Positions 35,699 through 43,694 of a DNA stretch of 64,000 nucleotides are shown one piece after another. Source of the DNA: Streptomyces shenzhenensis (GTDB taxonomy: Bacteria; Actinomycetota; Actinomycetes; Streptomycetales; Streptomycetaceae); contig NZ_JAJONF010000005.1 in the NCBI RefSeq assembly GCF_021462265.1, positions 1 to 64,000 on the forward strand, given 5' to 3'. The position numbers and the translations under genes were made by a program. The first letter of the stretch is position 1. The number at the start of each line of letters is the position of its first letter. The notes under the pieces are model-generated. The model was not told the origin of the DNA. It did no database searches and saw only the letters and a program-made list of their open reading frames with translations.

Positions 35699-36190
35699 TC
35701 AGACGGTGCCGCTCGCCGTGATCTCGACCTTGGCCTTGGGGGCGCCGCTCTGGGAGCCGTAGCTCTCGATCTTGTCGACGATGTCCTGGCCCTCGACGAC
35801 CTCACCGAAGACCACGTGCTTGCCGTCCAGCCAGGACGTCACGACGGTGGTGACGAAGAACTGCGAGCCGTTGGTGTTGCGGCCCGCGTTGGCCATGCTC
35901 AGCAGGTACGGCCGGTCGTGCTTGAGCTGGAAGTTCTCGTCCTTGAACTTCTCGCCGTAGATGCTCTTGCCGCCGGTGCCGTCACCCCGGGTGAAGTCAC
36001 CGCCCTGGAGCATGAACTGCGGGATGATCCGGTGGAAGGCGGAACCGGCGTAGCCGAAGCCGTTCTGCCCGGTGGCCAGCTCACGGAAGTTGCGGGCCGT
36101 CTGCGGCACCACGTCGTCGAACAGGTTGAACACGATCCGGCCGGCCGGCTCGTTGTTGATCGAGATGTCGAAATAAACGTTGTCGCTCAT
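35699..36190 (-). CDS. Cyclophilin-type peptidyl-prolyl isomerase
   Basis: A 163-residue cytoplasmic cyclophilin. Catalytic and ligand residues are intact: [20 protein letters not shown], the NGSQFFVTT block, [12 protein letters not shown]. It speeds cis-trans isomerisation of prolyl bonds. The ATG at 36190 has no ribosome site; TAGGTT ends 7 bases upstream, so transcription may begin at the ATG (leaderless message). Confidence 0.95.
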   Translation of the reverse strand: MSDNVYFDISINNEPAGRIVFNLFDDVVPQTARNFRELATGQNGFGYAGSAFHRIIPQFMLQGGDFTRGDGTGGKSIYGEKFKDENFQLKHDRPYLLSMANAGRNTNGSQFFVTTVVTSWLDGKHVVFGEVVEGQDIVDKIESYGSQSGAPKAKVEITASGTV

Positions 36191-36219
36191 GCAGGTCAAC
36201 CTATCGCGAACCGTCCTGC

Positions 36220-36345
36220 GGGGCCGCACAGCCCGGGGTGTCGGGGTGCGGGGGCCGCTCGGGTGCCCACCAGGGTCCGCAGCAGCTCCCGGCCGGCAGG
36301 CCGGTCACCGAGGCCGCTCGCGGAATTGAGGTGGCCGTGCGCGGG
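36220..36345 (-). pseudogene. C-terminal remnant of an RBBP9/YdeN-type hydrolase
   Basis: A leftward fragment reads [20 protein letters not shown], the characteristic C-terminal block of small serine hydrolases of the RBBP9/YdeN group (usually [13 protein letters not shown]). No upstream catalytic core is present, so it is a fragment. Confidence 0.6.
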
Positions 36346-36349
36346 TCGT

Positions 36350-36482
36350 TCACCAGGCGGCACCCCCGTCGCCGATGCGCGCCTCACTACGTGCGATCTC
36401 CCGGTTGAGGAAGATGCCGAAGGCGACGCCGGCGGCTGTCAGTGCAGCGCCCGGGGTGTGTCCGGAGCCGACGTAGCGCCAT
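36350..36482 (-). pseudogene. Unidentified open-frame remnant
   Basis: A leftward frame without start reads ALTAAGVAFGIFLNREIARS and ends at a TGA (36352-36350). Composition looks protein-like. It sits between the hydrolase and recombinase remnants. I do not recognise it. Confidence 0.3.
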
Positions 36483-36488
36483 TGCCGT

Positions 36489-37183
36489 TCAGTGGCCACA
36501 TCCGGCACTGGTGGCTTCACGGATGCTCTCGCGCTCGGTCTCGGCCATGGCGGCGAAGAACCCGAAGAGCATCCGGCCGGGGCCGGACGGGCCGTAGATG
36601 CCGGGCAGCGGGCCGGCCGGCATCTCCAGGACCAGGCCGTGGGCGGTCAGGCGGTCGGCCAGCGCGGTGAGCTCGGCGGCGTCGCGGCCGAGGCGTTTCA
36701 TCTCGTAGACGGTGAACAGCACGCGGCAGTGCGGCGCGTGGGCCCTGACTTCGCGGGCCAGGGTGTGAGCGGCCTCGAACTGGGGGCGGACCCGGATGCG
36801 GGTGCTGATCTTCTCGGAGAAGATCTTGTCCCGGGGATGCCGTGCGCGCTGAGCGCCTCCAGTTGCGACTGCAGCTCCTGGGTGAGGCGGCTGCAGCGGG
36901 CGTATCCGATGCGGATGTCCGCGCCCGGGTTGTCCGTCTCGGGCGCGGCCGGCGGCGGGGTGCCGGGACGCCAGGGCTGGCCGGGTCCGCGGTCGGCCGG
37001 GGCCGGCACCCGCAGCAGTTTGGCGAGCCGGGCGACCTCCTTGAACCGGCCGGTGTGGTAGATCCCGGCGACCGCGCCCGAGCGCGAGCGGCAGGGTGAG
37101 CCGGGCTGGACGCCGCAGCGCGGGCAGTCGTGGCGCCCGACGTCGTCGGCGTCGCTCTCGGTGGTGTCCTGAGGGCCCGTCAC
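36489..37183 (-). pseudogene. Frameshifted and truncated serine recombinase
   Basis: Two frames read as one resolvase/invertase-type recombinase. The first has a Cys-rich N-terminal head (HDCPRCGVQPGSPCRSRSG) and then RIGYARCSRLTQELQSQLEAL with the catalytic Ser of YARxS. After a frameshift near 36835 the chain continues as DKIFSEKISTRIRV, then VLFTVYEMKRLGRDAAELTA and FFAAMAETERESIREAT. It stops there, without the C-terminal DNA-binding part. A GTG at 37183, eight bases after GAGGA, is the likely original start. Confidence 0.8.
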
Positions 37184-37317
37184 ACTCGAAATTTCCTCAC
37201 AAACCATTCCCGGAACAGGGTGCCGGCACCGCTTGAGTGAGAACGAGTTCTGAGAACCGAACGGGTGCTCGGGCCGGCTCCGACGGCCGTTTCCGATGTG
37301 CTCCCGGAAAGGGTCGT

Positions 37318-37480
37318 TCATGAGAGAACGCACGACGCTGGCCGGACCAGACGCGAGGCGAGCAGCCGGTCGCGCGGGGTGGTGGTGACGGTGCCGGCAT
37401 CACCGAGTTGCCACAGCCAGGGCGGCGGGACGGTGCGTACCGCGCAGGCTGCGATCACGGCGTGGCACTCGGCGCCTTCG
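37318..37480 (-). pseudogene. Remnant of a PCMT-like methyltransferase
   Basis: The leftward peptide ECHAVIAACAVRTVPPPWLW followed by QLGDAGTVTTT matches the core of actinobacterial protein-L-isoaspartate methyltransferase homologues (usually DRVIATCAVRRVPPAW...GGTILTTLSGWL). No flanking domains are present. Confidence 0.5.
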
Positions 37481-37587
37481 GAGTGGCCTTGCGGTCCGTT
37501 GCCGACGACCCGCGTCAAGCCGGAGGTTCTCGGCCGTGCGGGGCCGCCGGGGCCGCTCCTTGCCATCCGCTCCGCACCGTCATAGCA

Positions 37588-37613
37588 TTACGATCGTAAG
37601 CCAAACGATCGTA
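37588..37613. promoter_or_regulatory. Tandem ACGATCGT palindromes upstream of SDR gene
   Basis: TTACGATCGTAA (37588-37599) and AACGATCGTA (37604-37613) share the palindrome ACGATCGT, offset by 15 bases. They lie 24-49 bases upstream of the SDR start in an A/T-rich patch. This looks like a TetR/MarR-type operator; the regulator is not identified. Confidence 0.65.
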
Positions 37614-37636
37614 ATTCAATTACTCAGGAGTCCGTC

Positions 37637-38452
37637 ATGGCGACACAGCGGCCGGTAGCACTCGTGACGGGGGCGTCATCGGGGATCGGCAACACAACCG
37701 CTCGCGCCTTCGCCGCAGCCGGGTTCGAGGTGATCGGAACCGGGCGGAACACCTCGGGACTCACCCCGCCCGCCGGTGTGACCTTCCTCGACCTCGACGT
37801 GACCAGCGACGAATCCGTCACCGCCGCCGTCCAGGAAGTGATCGAACGGTTCGGACGGATCGACGTCCTCGTCAACAACGCCGGTCTGGGCTCGGCCGGC
37901 GCCGCCGAGGAGAACTCCGTCGCCCAGGCCCAGCGCCTCTTCAACCTCAACTTCTTCGGTCTCGTCCGCATGACGAAGGCCGTCCTGCCGCACATGCGCG
38001 CCCAGGGCCGTGGGCGCATCGTCAACCTCTCGTCCGTCCTCGGCGTCATCCCGCAGCCGTTCATGGCCCTCTATGTCGCCGCGAAGCACGCCATCGAGGG
38101 CTACTCCGAGTCTCTGGACCACGAAGTCCGCGAGCACGGTGTCCGCGTCCTGCTCGTCGAACCGGGCTACACCCGGACCGCCTTCGATGCCAATGCCGCG
38201 CAGCCCGACACCCCGCTGCCGCTCTATGCGGAGCGGCGGCGTGTCTTCGACGAATTGGTCGCTGAGGCGATGAAGGCCGGCGACGACCCCGCCGTCGTCG
38301 CCAAGGAGATCGTCACGGCGGCCACCGCCCCGAAGCCGAAGCTGCGCTACACCGCCGGACCGCTCGCCTCGCGCATCACCACCGCGCGACGCCTCGTCCC
38401 CGCCGGGATCTTCGACAGGCAGATCCGCAGATTCAACCGGATGCCCGGCTGA
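37637..38452 (+). CDS. Short-chain dehydrogenase/reductase
   Basis: A 271-residue classical SDR. Cofactor motif TGASSGIG (11-18), NNAG in VLVNNAGLGSAG, catalytic Ser in IVNLSSVLG, and Tyr-x-x-x-Lys as YVAAKHA. The N-terminal acidic LDLDV suggests the usual NAD(P) binding. AGGAG sits 6 bases before the ATG. Two tandem palindromes upstream suggest repression. Related genes downstream (oxidoreductase, TetR) point to a small xenobiotic or aldehyde-response cluster. Confidence 0.92.
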   Translation: MATQRPVALVTGASSGIGNTTARAFAAAGFEVIGTGRNTSGLTPPAGVTFLDLDVTSDESVTAAVQEVIERFGRIDVLVNNAGLGSAGAAEENSVAQAQRLFNLNFFGLVRMTKAVLPHMRAQGRGRIVNLSSVLGVIPQPFMALYVAAKHAIEGYSESLDHEVREHGVRVLLVEPGYTRTAFDANAAQPDTPLPLYAERRRVFDELVAEAMKAGDDPAVVAKEIVTAATAPKPKLRYTAGPLASRITTARRLVPAGIFDRQIRRFNRMPG

Positions 38453-38526
38453 CGTCACACCCGGCTCATCGACCTGCACTGCGCGCGATAGGCGCGCGCC
38501 CCTCGGACCTGAACAAGAGCATCACC

Positions 38527-38850
38527 ATGGGAATCAGTACGGAAGCACAGCAGTTCGCGCAGTTCCTCGAAAACGTGCGCGTAAAGGCGTCGACTCCGGG
38601 CCTCGATCTGGCCGTCGTCCGCGACATCGTCGACACACACGCTTCGGCATCGACCGAGCCGGAAGGCGTCACCTACGCCGACGTGGACGCCGACGGCGTC
38701 CCCGCCCTGTGGGCCATCCCCGAGGGCGCCGACCCCGACAGGGCGCTGCTGGCTTCGCCGGCACCTCGGCAGCTGACGTGGAAGCCGCCCGGACATGCGC
38801 ATCGTCCGCCGAGTAGGCAACCGAGAAGATCACGCGAAGGGAAGGCTGAC
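38527..38850 (+). pseudogene. N-terminal remnant of an alpha/beta hydrolase
   Basis: Begins like an intact actinobacterial family 3 hydrolase: GISTEAQQFAQFLENVRVKA, DIVDTHASA and YADVDADGVPALWAIPEGAD. The oxyanion HGG box, the GxSxG nucleophile and all later parts are missing. The remaining frame runs without a stop into the downstream oxidoreductase gene, so a fused 445-residue product is possible if the ATG at 38527 is used. An internal deletion is the simplest explanation. Confidence 0.7.
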
Positions 38851-39864
38851 ATGAAGGCATTCGTCGTCGAGATGTACGGCAGGGACGGCCTGCGCGCCGC
38901 AGACGTTCCCGAGCCGACCGTCGGGGACGGCGACGTCCTGGTCCGGGTGAGCGCCGCCAGCATCAACCCGCTGGACAGGATGCTCCGCAACGGGGAGTTC
39001 AAACGACTCCTGAAGCACAGGCTTCCGTTCGTGCTCGGCCACGACGTCGCCGGCATCGTGACGCAGGTCGGGTCGGCCGTGCGCGACTTGACAGTCGGCG
39101 ACGAGGTCTACGCACGTCCCCGCGACCTGCGGATCGGAGGCTTCGCCGAGTTCATCGCGATCGACCAGGACGACGTTGCACCCAAGCCGCAGTCCCTCAC
39201 CCCCCGCGAGGCGGCCGCGGTGCCCCTGGTGGCCCTGGCCGCCTGGCAGATCCTCGTCGACCGCGCCCACGTGATGCCGGGTCAGAAGGTGCTCATCCAC
39301 GCCGGTGCCGGTGGCCTCGGATCGACGGCCATCCAGCTCGCCAAGCACCTCGGCGCCACGGTGGCGACGACCACGAACACCCGCACCGAGAAGTTGGTCA
39401 GGAGCCTCGGCGCCGACATCGTCATCGACTACACCAAAGAGGACTTCTCCAAGGTGCTGTCCGGCTACGACCTGGTGCTGGACTCCATGGGCGGGGCGAA
39501 CCTCGAGAAGTCGCTGACCGTGCTGAAGCCGGGCGGCCTGGCCATCGGCGTCGCCGGCCCGCCGGACGCCGGTTTCGCCAGGCAACTCGACGCCCCCTCG
39601 TTCATGGGCATGGCCATGAACGCGCTCAGCCGCAAGGTGCGCAAGCAGGCCAAGGCCCTGGGCGTGCGCTATGAGTTCTTCTTCATGCAGGCCAGCGGCG
39701 CCCAGCTCCGCGAACTCGGTGCCCTGTACGACAGCGGGCGGCTCCGCCCGGTCATCGACCGCACTTTCCCTTTCGACCAGACCCTCGAGGCGATGGCGTA
39801 CGTAGAGCAGGGGCGTACCACGGCCGGAAAGGTCGTGATCTCGATGACGCCCGGCAGCGACTGA
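38851..39864 (+). CDS. Zinc-free quinone oxidoreductase (MDR family)
   Basis: A 337-residue medium-chain reductase of the quinone oxidoreductase type: GHDVAGIVTQVGSAV, cofactor motif HAGAGGLGSTAIQLAKHLGA, and no structural zinc cysteines. It reduces quinones or enones with NADPH. Own start: ATG 38851 after GGGAAGG. It is in frame with the upstream hydrolase remnant. The neighbouring TetR gene may control it. Confidence 0.92.
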   Translation: MKAFVVEMYGRDGLRAADVPEPTVGDGDVLVRVSAASINPLDRMLRNGEFKRLLKHRLPFVLGHDVAGIVTQVGSAVRDLTVGDEVYARPRDLRIGGFAEFIAIDQDDVAPKPQSLTPREAAAVPLVALAAWQILVDRAHVMPGQKVLIHAGAGGLGSTAIQLAKHLGATVATTTNTRTEKLVRSLGADIVIDYTKEDFSKVLSGYDLVLDSMGGANLEKSLTVLKPGGLAIGVAGPPDAGFARQLDAPSFMGMAMNALSRKVRKQAKALGVRYEFFFMQASGAQLRELGALYDSGRLRPVIDRTFPFDQTLEAMAYVEQGRTTAGKVVISMTPGSD

Positions 39865-39918
39865 ATCGGGCTGGCCGCAGAGAAGGCGTGGCGGTGCTCC
39901 AGATGGCGCTCGCCTCTC

Positions 39919-39947
39919 ATTGGAGTTCGTTCATAATCCAATATGAT
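39919..39947 (+). promoter_or_regulatory. Predicted tetR promoter with overlapping dyad
   Basis: TTGGAG (39920-39925), 16 bases, TATGAT (39942-39947) resemble -35 and -10 boxes. The dyad ATTGGA (39919-39924) and TCCAAT (39937-39942) covers both, suggesting autoregulation by the TetR protein encoded 54 bases on. Confidence 0.5.
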
Positions 39948-40000
39948 GGCGAAGCCGGCGGAGGGCAGGCGACCCTTCCGGCGTACAGAGGAGCGAGCGC

Positions 40001-40597
40001 GTGGTGCGTTACGGGAAAGAGCACAAGCAGGCGACCCGGCAGCGGATCATCGAGACCGCCGGCCGCCGGTTCAAGAAGGACGGTATCGACGGCTCGGGCA
40101 TCTCGACGCTGATGGCGGACGCCGGACTGACCAACGGCGCCTTCTACGGCCATTTCGAAACCAAGGGCGACCTCGTGGCCGCCGCGGTCGCGGACCAGTT
40201 GCGCACGCAGTACGCGAACGTCATCGAGCAGGCGGCCCCCGGCATCGCCGGAGTCGAGCAGATCGTACGGTGGTATCTGTCGCCCCAGCACCGCGACAGT
40301 CCCGACGACGGCTGCCCCTCCGCCGCACTCCTCGACGAGATCGGGCGCTGCGCGGACGAGACCAAGCAGGCGTACACCGACGGCGTGCTCGCCGTCATCG
40401 ACGGTATCGCCGCTCGCCTGGCGCCTGCCGATCCGCGCTCGGTGCGCACGAAGACCCTCAGCGTCTACGCCATGATGGTCGGGACGCTGCAGCTCTCCCG
40501 CGCCCTGGCCGACCGGCGACTCTCCGACGGGCTCCTCGAAGAGGGCATCCGCAACGCCCTCACTCTGCTCAGCGCACAACCACCGGGCAGCGGCTGA
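40001..40597 (+). CDS. TetR-family transcriptional regulator
   Basis: A 198-residue regulator. N-terminal helix-turn-helix (about 10-60): TRQRIIETAGRRFKKDG, then GISTLMADAGLTNGAFYGHF with the typical FYxHF end. The C-terminal ligand domain (about 70-195) includes DDGCPSAALLDEIGR, common in regulators that control SDR or nitroreductase genes. Start GTG 40001 with AGAGGAG 8 bases upstream; a second GTG follows directly. Likely controls itself and the upstream oxidoreductase genes. Confidence 0.92.
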   Translation: MVRYGKEHKQATRQRIIETAGRRFKKDGIDGSGISTLMADAGLTNGAFYGHFETKGDLVAAAVADQLRTQYANVIEQAAPGIAGVEQIVRWYLSPQHRDSPDDGCPSAALLDEIGRCADETKQAYTDGVLAVIDGIAARLAPADPRSVRTKTLSVYAMMVGTLQLSRALADRRLSDGLLEEGIRNALTLLSAQPPGSG

Positions 40598-40628
40598 AGG
40601 TGCTGTTCGACGGGGACGAGGTGCCCTC

Positions 40629-40898
40629 CTACCACTGCCCGGTGCTCTCCCGGGAAGGCGCCGTCTGCCGAGCATCCGCCCGCTGGCCGGGGATGACCGC
40701 GGCCGGGTGGAGGTCGAGCCGGTTGCTCATGCCCAGCTCGAACCGGCCGTAGGGGTTGACATGGGTCCAGAACAGCGGGGAGAGCGCGCGCCGGTCGGCG
40801 AGGCCGAGGCGCTCCACCCACTTCGGCTCGGCCAGGACTTCTTGCAGCAGCAGGGTGTTCACGTGGACCAGGGCGGCCTGCAGCAGGTGCAGGGCCGG
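40629..40898 (-). mobile_element. C-terminal remnant of a Tn3-family transposase
   Basis: A leftward frame reads PALHLLQAALVHVNTLLLQE, then LADRRALSPLFWTHVNPYGRF and ELGMSNRLDL. This is the typical C-terminal end of actinobacterial Tn3-type transposases. The remaining roughly 900 residues are absent, and no terminal repeat is seen, so this is a fossil. Confidence 0.8.
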
Positions 40899-40962
40899 GG
40901 GCGGACAGGCCTGCCTGGCGGGCCGGGACGACTCCGTGGCCCTTCCCCGCCCCGCGTGGGCC

Positions 40963-41613
40963 TCAGCGCATTTGTTGCGGCGCGTGAGGGAGGTTTTGGA
41001 ACGGGTGCTCGGCTGAGCCCAGGACGACGAGTTCAGTGCTGTCCAGCACCTCCGAGAGCGCCTGCGGCGCCCCGCGCATGTGGAAGTAGTCCCACTGCGC
41101 GCGGCGGATCGCCCGGTCCGGGTGGCTGAGCGCGCGCAGCACGTCCCAGTGCAGGGCCTGGGCCCAGACGTACCCCGGGTCGCCGTCGACGTCCTTGTCC
41201 TCCGCGTCGACAGGGGTGTCCGCGAGCGCGGAGGCCAGGCGGTGGCTGTCCACGGACCCGGCGGCGAAGTCCAGGAACGCGGCGGGGTCCGCGCCCACGG
41301 GTGCGTCGTCGGCGGCGTCGTCGTCCCGGGCTGGCCAGGAGTCGTAGCGGTGGGCGCGAACTCCGCCGCGCCAGACCTCCAACTCCAGCCGGTCACCGTC
41401 GTACTGGAAGGCTGCCAGTACCGGAGCACCCAATTCGGCGCTGATCGGCCCGGCGAGCGCGAAGACGCCGTTCTCGTCGAGGGACCGGTCCGGATGGACG
41501 AGGCAGAATCCCGGCCCGGCAGAGGTCGCGTAGCCCGCCGCGCAGGTTTTACGCAGGACCGGGGCCGCCTGTTCGAGCGGCGCGGGAATCAATATCGTGC
41601 CGTACGTGGTCAC
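40963..41613 (-). CDS. Hypothetical protein
   Basis: A 216-residue cytoplasmic protein with no signal peptide or membrane segment. It has a good AGGAGGT ribosome site 7 bases before the GTG start, and normal high-GC codon use, so it is probably real. The first 90 residues look like mixed alpha/beta (VTTYGTILIPAPLEQAAPVL, VLAAFQYDGDRLELEVW), then an acidic linker and a helical, Trp-rich C terminus (YVWAQALHWDVLRALS). I do not recognise a family. Confidence 0.6.
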   Translation of the reverse strand: MTTYGTILIPAPLEQAAPVLRKTCAAGYATSAGPGFCLVHPDRSLDENGVFALAGPISAELGAPVLAAFQYDGDRLELEVWRGGVRAHRYDSWPARDDDAADDAPVGADPAAFLDFAAGSVDSHRLASALADTPVDAEDKDVDGDPGYVWAQALHWDVLRALSHPDRAIRRAQWDYFHMRGAPQALSEVLDSTELVVLGSAEHPFQNLPHAPQQMR

Positions 41614-41699
41614 GACCTCACCTCCTGGGCTGCGGTGACCCTAAGCGGCGGTGACGCTGCGAGGCCAACGAAATACGCCCCTCCCCGACCTGTCGTCGC

Positions 41700-41887
41700 A
41701 CATGCTGCCGTACGTCGCCGGTGCGCCGCGGCGCGGTCGGCGACGCGTCCTGTACGGCGTCCTCCGCTCCGGTCCGCAGGAGCGGGCGATGCCGACGGGC
41801 AGGTGGCCGGCGGCCGACAGCCGTGCGGCGACCGCGCGTCCGATGCCCTGGGACAGCTCCCGTGATCAGTACGCGTCTGCGCAGCAC
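41700..41887 (-). pseudogene. Remnant of an SDR gene (N-terminal part)
   Basis: RRRVLITG in one frame is followed, after a one-base shift, by QGIGRAVAARLSAAGHLPVG. Together they rebuild the SDR cofactor motif TGxxxGIG. The catalytic part is lost. Confidence 0.55.
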
Positions 41888-42068
41888 AGGTCACCTCCGA
41901 GCGGGGGATGCGTGAAAGTCGGTGAGGTCGGACCGCCCTCGGGTTCCGGCCGCGCCGGCCTGTCGGGTGACGGGACCCGAGGGCGCAACGGGTTCAGCCC
42001 TGGTAGGCGAGGTCGGCCGCGGTCAGGCCCTCCAGGGCCATGCCGACCTGGACGCCCTGCCCGAGACA

Positions 42069-42194
42069 GTTACCTGGGCCCCGCTCATCGGCCACCCCCT
42101 TGTCCGACGCACCTGGGCGGTCTGGCCCGCCGGCCCCCACCGCCGTGATCTCGGCCACCTCGTCGCCGCCCTCGAACAGACAACTCCTTCCTGA
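42069..42194 (+). pseudogene. C-terminal remnant of a LysR-type regulator
   Basis: Rightward peptide VTWAPLIGHPLVRRTWAVWP then RRDLGHLVAALE resembles the end of a LysR effector-binding domain. It would have diverged from the decayed SDR gene, a common LysR arrangement. Confidence 0.45.
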
Positions 42195-42485
42195 CTCGGA
42201 CCGGGCGCCACGGGTGTACCGCGTTTTCAGCCCGTTTGGCTGCGCGCCACCGGCGTTCCACACCGGCGTGCTCTCGCAGCACGCCATTCGCCAATGCCCC
42301 AGGTACGGGTCGCGACCGACCCGGTGCCTCCACGGATGATCTGCGGCAGGCGCTGCCTCTGGTCTTGAGCGATCCGCCGGGGGCGTGCGTGTTCCGTCAC
42401 CGTACGGCCTGGCGACAACGCGCCGTCCGGACCAGCGCCGACAAAGCGTCACGCCCCCGCAGAGCAAAGGTTCTCCGGTGCGGCG

Positions 42486-43409
42486 CTAGTGGTGCCGCAC
42501 CAGGCGGTTGAGCACGGCCTGGGCCATGGCCGCCTCTCCCTTGGCGTTGGGGTGGGCCGGGGCGGCCGGGGAGGCCGGCTGGAGGGGTTCGATCCAGCGG
42601 TCGGCGGGGGACTTGCACATGTCGTGGCCGACCGTCGGGCCGTAGGTGTCCACGTACCGGGCGCCGTTCCAGGCGGCGACCATCCGCAGCATGAGGTTCA
42701 GCCGCTTCCCGGTGTCGCGGAGGTAGGGGAAGTCCCCGGCCGCGAACGGCACCGTCGGGTAGCAGCCGCTGCCGTCGTCCGGCAGCAGGTCGGGGTAGCC
42801 GACGACGAGGATCCGGGCGTGCGGGGCCCGGGCGCGGATCGCCCGCAGCACACGGTCGACCTTGGGCGCGGTCTGCGCGACGTTGAGCGCCAGCTGGTCG
42901 GTGCCCGACGCGTTGTAGTACTGCTGGCAGGGGTTGCCCGTCAGGTCCCGGGAGCTGAGGGCCGCGCAGGTGGCGATGATCGAGCCGAACCCCACGTCGT
43001 TGCCGCCGATCTGGACGGTCACCAGGTCGGTGCCGCGCTGGACGGCGTCGAGCTGGGGCCCGTTGGTGCCCTGTGCCTTCCACATCTCGGCGGTCGTCGC
43101 ACCGGCACAGCTCACGTCCTTGAACGCGCTCACGTGCCGGGCAGCCGCCACCAGCGAGGGGTAGTTGTGGTCGGAGCGGGCGCAGCCCGCGTCGACCTGG
43201 GTCGGGATGACCGGGCCCGAGGTGTAGGAGTCGCCGAGCGCCACATAACCGGTGCCGCGGTCGTGTCCGGAGCCGCGACCGGGGTCGCCGTGCGCGGCGG
43301 CCGGTGCCGTGGACGCGGCCACCAGGGCGCAGCCGCCCAGCGCCGCCGCCACGGTGGCCTTCCGCCGGCGCCGTCTCGCCGAACCGTCGGACGGGATGCC
43401 GTACGCCAT
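42486..43409 (-). CDS. Secreted SGNH/GDSL esterase
   Basis: A 307-residue secreted esterase or lipase. Signal peptide with RRRRRK then GGCALVAASTAPAAAH. SGNH motifs: GDS nucleophile in YVALGDSYTSG (Ser61), Gly in the block with SCAGATTAEM, Asn in VTVQIGGNDVGFG, and final His in AHPNAKGE (His286) with an Asp three residues before in related enzymes. Cysteines suggest three disulfides. Similar to Streptomyces SCO7513/rimosus-type lipases. The ATG at 43409 has a GGGGGG ribosome site. Confidence 0.9.
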   Translation of the reverse strand: MAYGIPSDGSARRRRRKATVAAALGGCALVAASTAPAAAHGDPGRGSGHDRGTGYVALGDSYTSGPVIPTQVDAGCARSDHNYPSLVAAARHVSAFKDVSCAGATTAEMWKAQGTNGPQLDAVQRGTDLVTVQIGGNDVGFGSIIATCAALSSRDLTGNPCQQYYNASGTDQLALNVAQTAPKVDRVLRAIRARAPHARILVVGYPDLLPDDGSGCYPTVPFAAGDFPYLRDTGKRLNLMLRMVAAWNGARYVDTYGPTVGHDMCKSPADRWIEPLQPASPAAPAHPNAKGEAAMAQAVLNRLVRHH

Positions 43410-43601
43410 GGAGTCCCCCCTGGAACCAGGACGCGCACGGAACCGGTCCCGGCGGGCGGTCCGCACGCGTGTGTCGGGGGTCTGTATACCGCCCGGTAGG
43501 AGTCCGTAGCCAGAGGTCGGACGCAAGGAACCGGATCGGGCAACCCGCTCTGCCCGTACGGACCTCGGGTCCGGCCGGCGGCCGAAGGACGGCCTCCGTG
43601 A

Positions 43602-43663
43602 TTGAACCTGGAAACCGATCGGTTTACGATGGGTGGCGACCAAGGGAAACCGATCGGTTTCCC
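43602..43663 (+). promoter_or_regulatory. SDR promoter with two perfect TetR-type operators
   Basis: TTGAAC (43602-43607), 17 bases, TACGAT (43625-43630) make a good vegetative promoter. The 14-base palindrome AAACCGATCGGTTT (43612-43625) fills the spacer. A second, 20-base perfect palindrome at 43644-43663 has the same AAACCGATCGGTTT core flanked by GGG/CCC. Centres are 35 bases apart. Strong signs of repression by a TetR-family protein. Confidence 0.85.
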
Positions 43664-43694
43664 GATTCTCTGTCTGTACTGGAGCGTGAGTCTC

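Larger units (their letters stand above)
41614..42485. other. Non-coding stretch with decayed SDR and LysR genes
   Basis: No intact gene is seen in these 872 bases. The left part contains a leftward SDR fragment (41700-41887), the middle a rightward LysR-type tail (42069-42194). From 42195 to 42485 I see nothing recognisable. Confidence 0.5.

Noticed and set aside
42195..42485. Short frames on both strands that might be insertion-sequence relics
   Set aside because: No transposase motif or inverted repeat could be seen.
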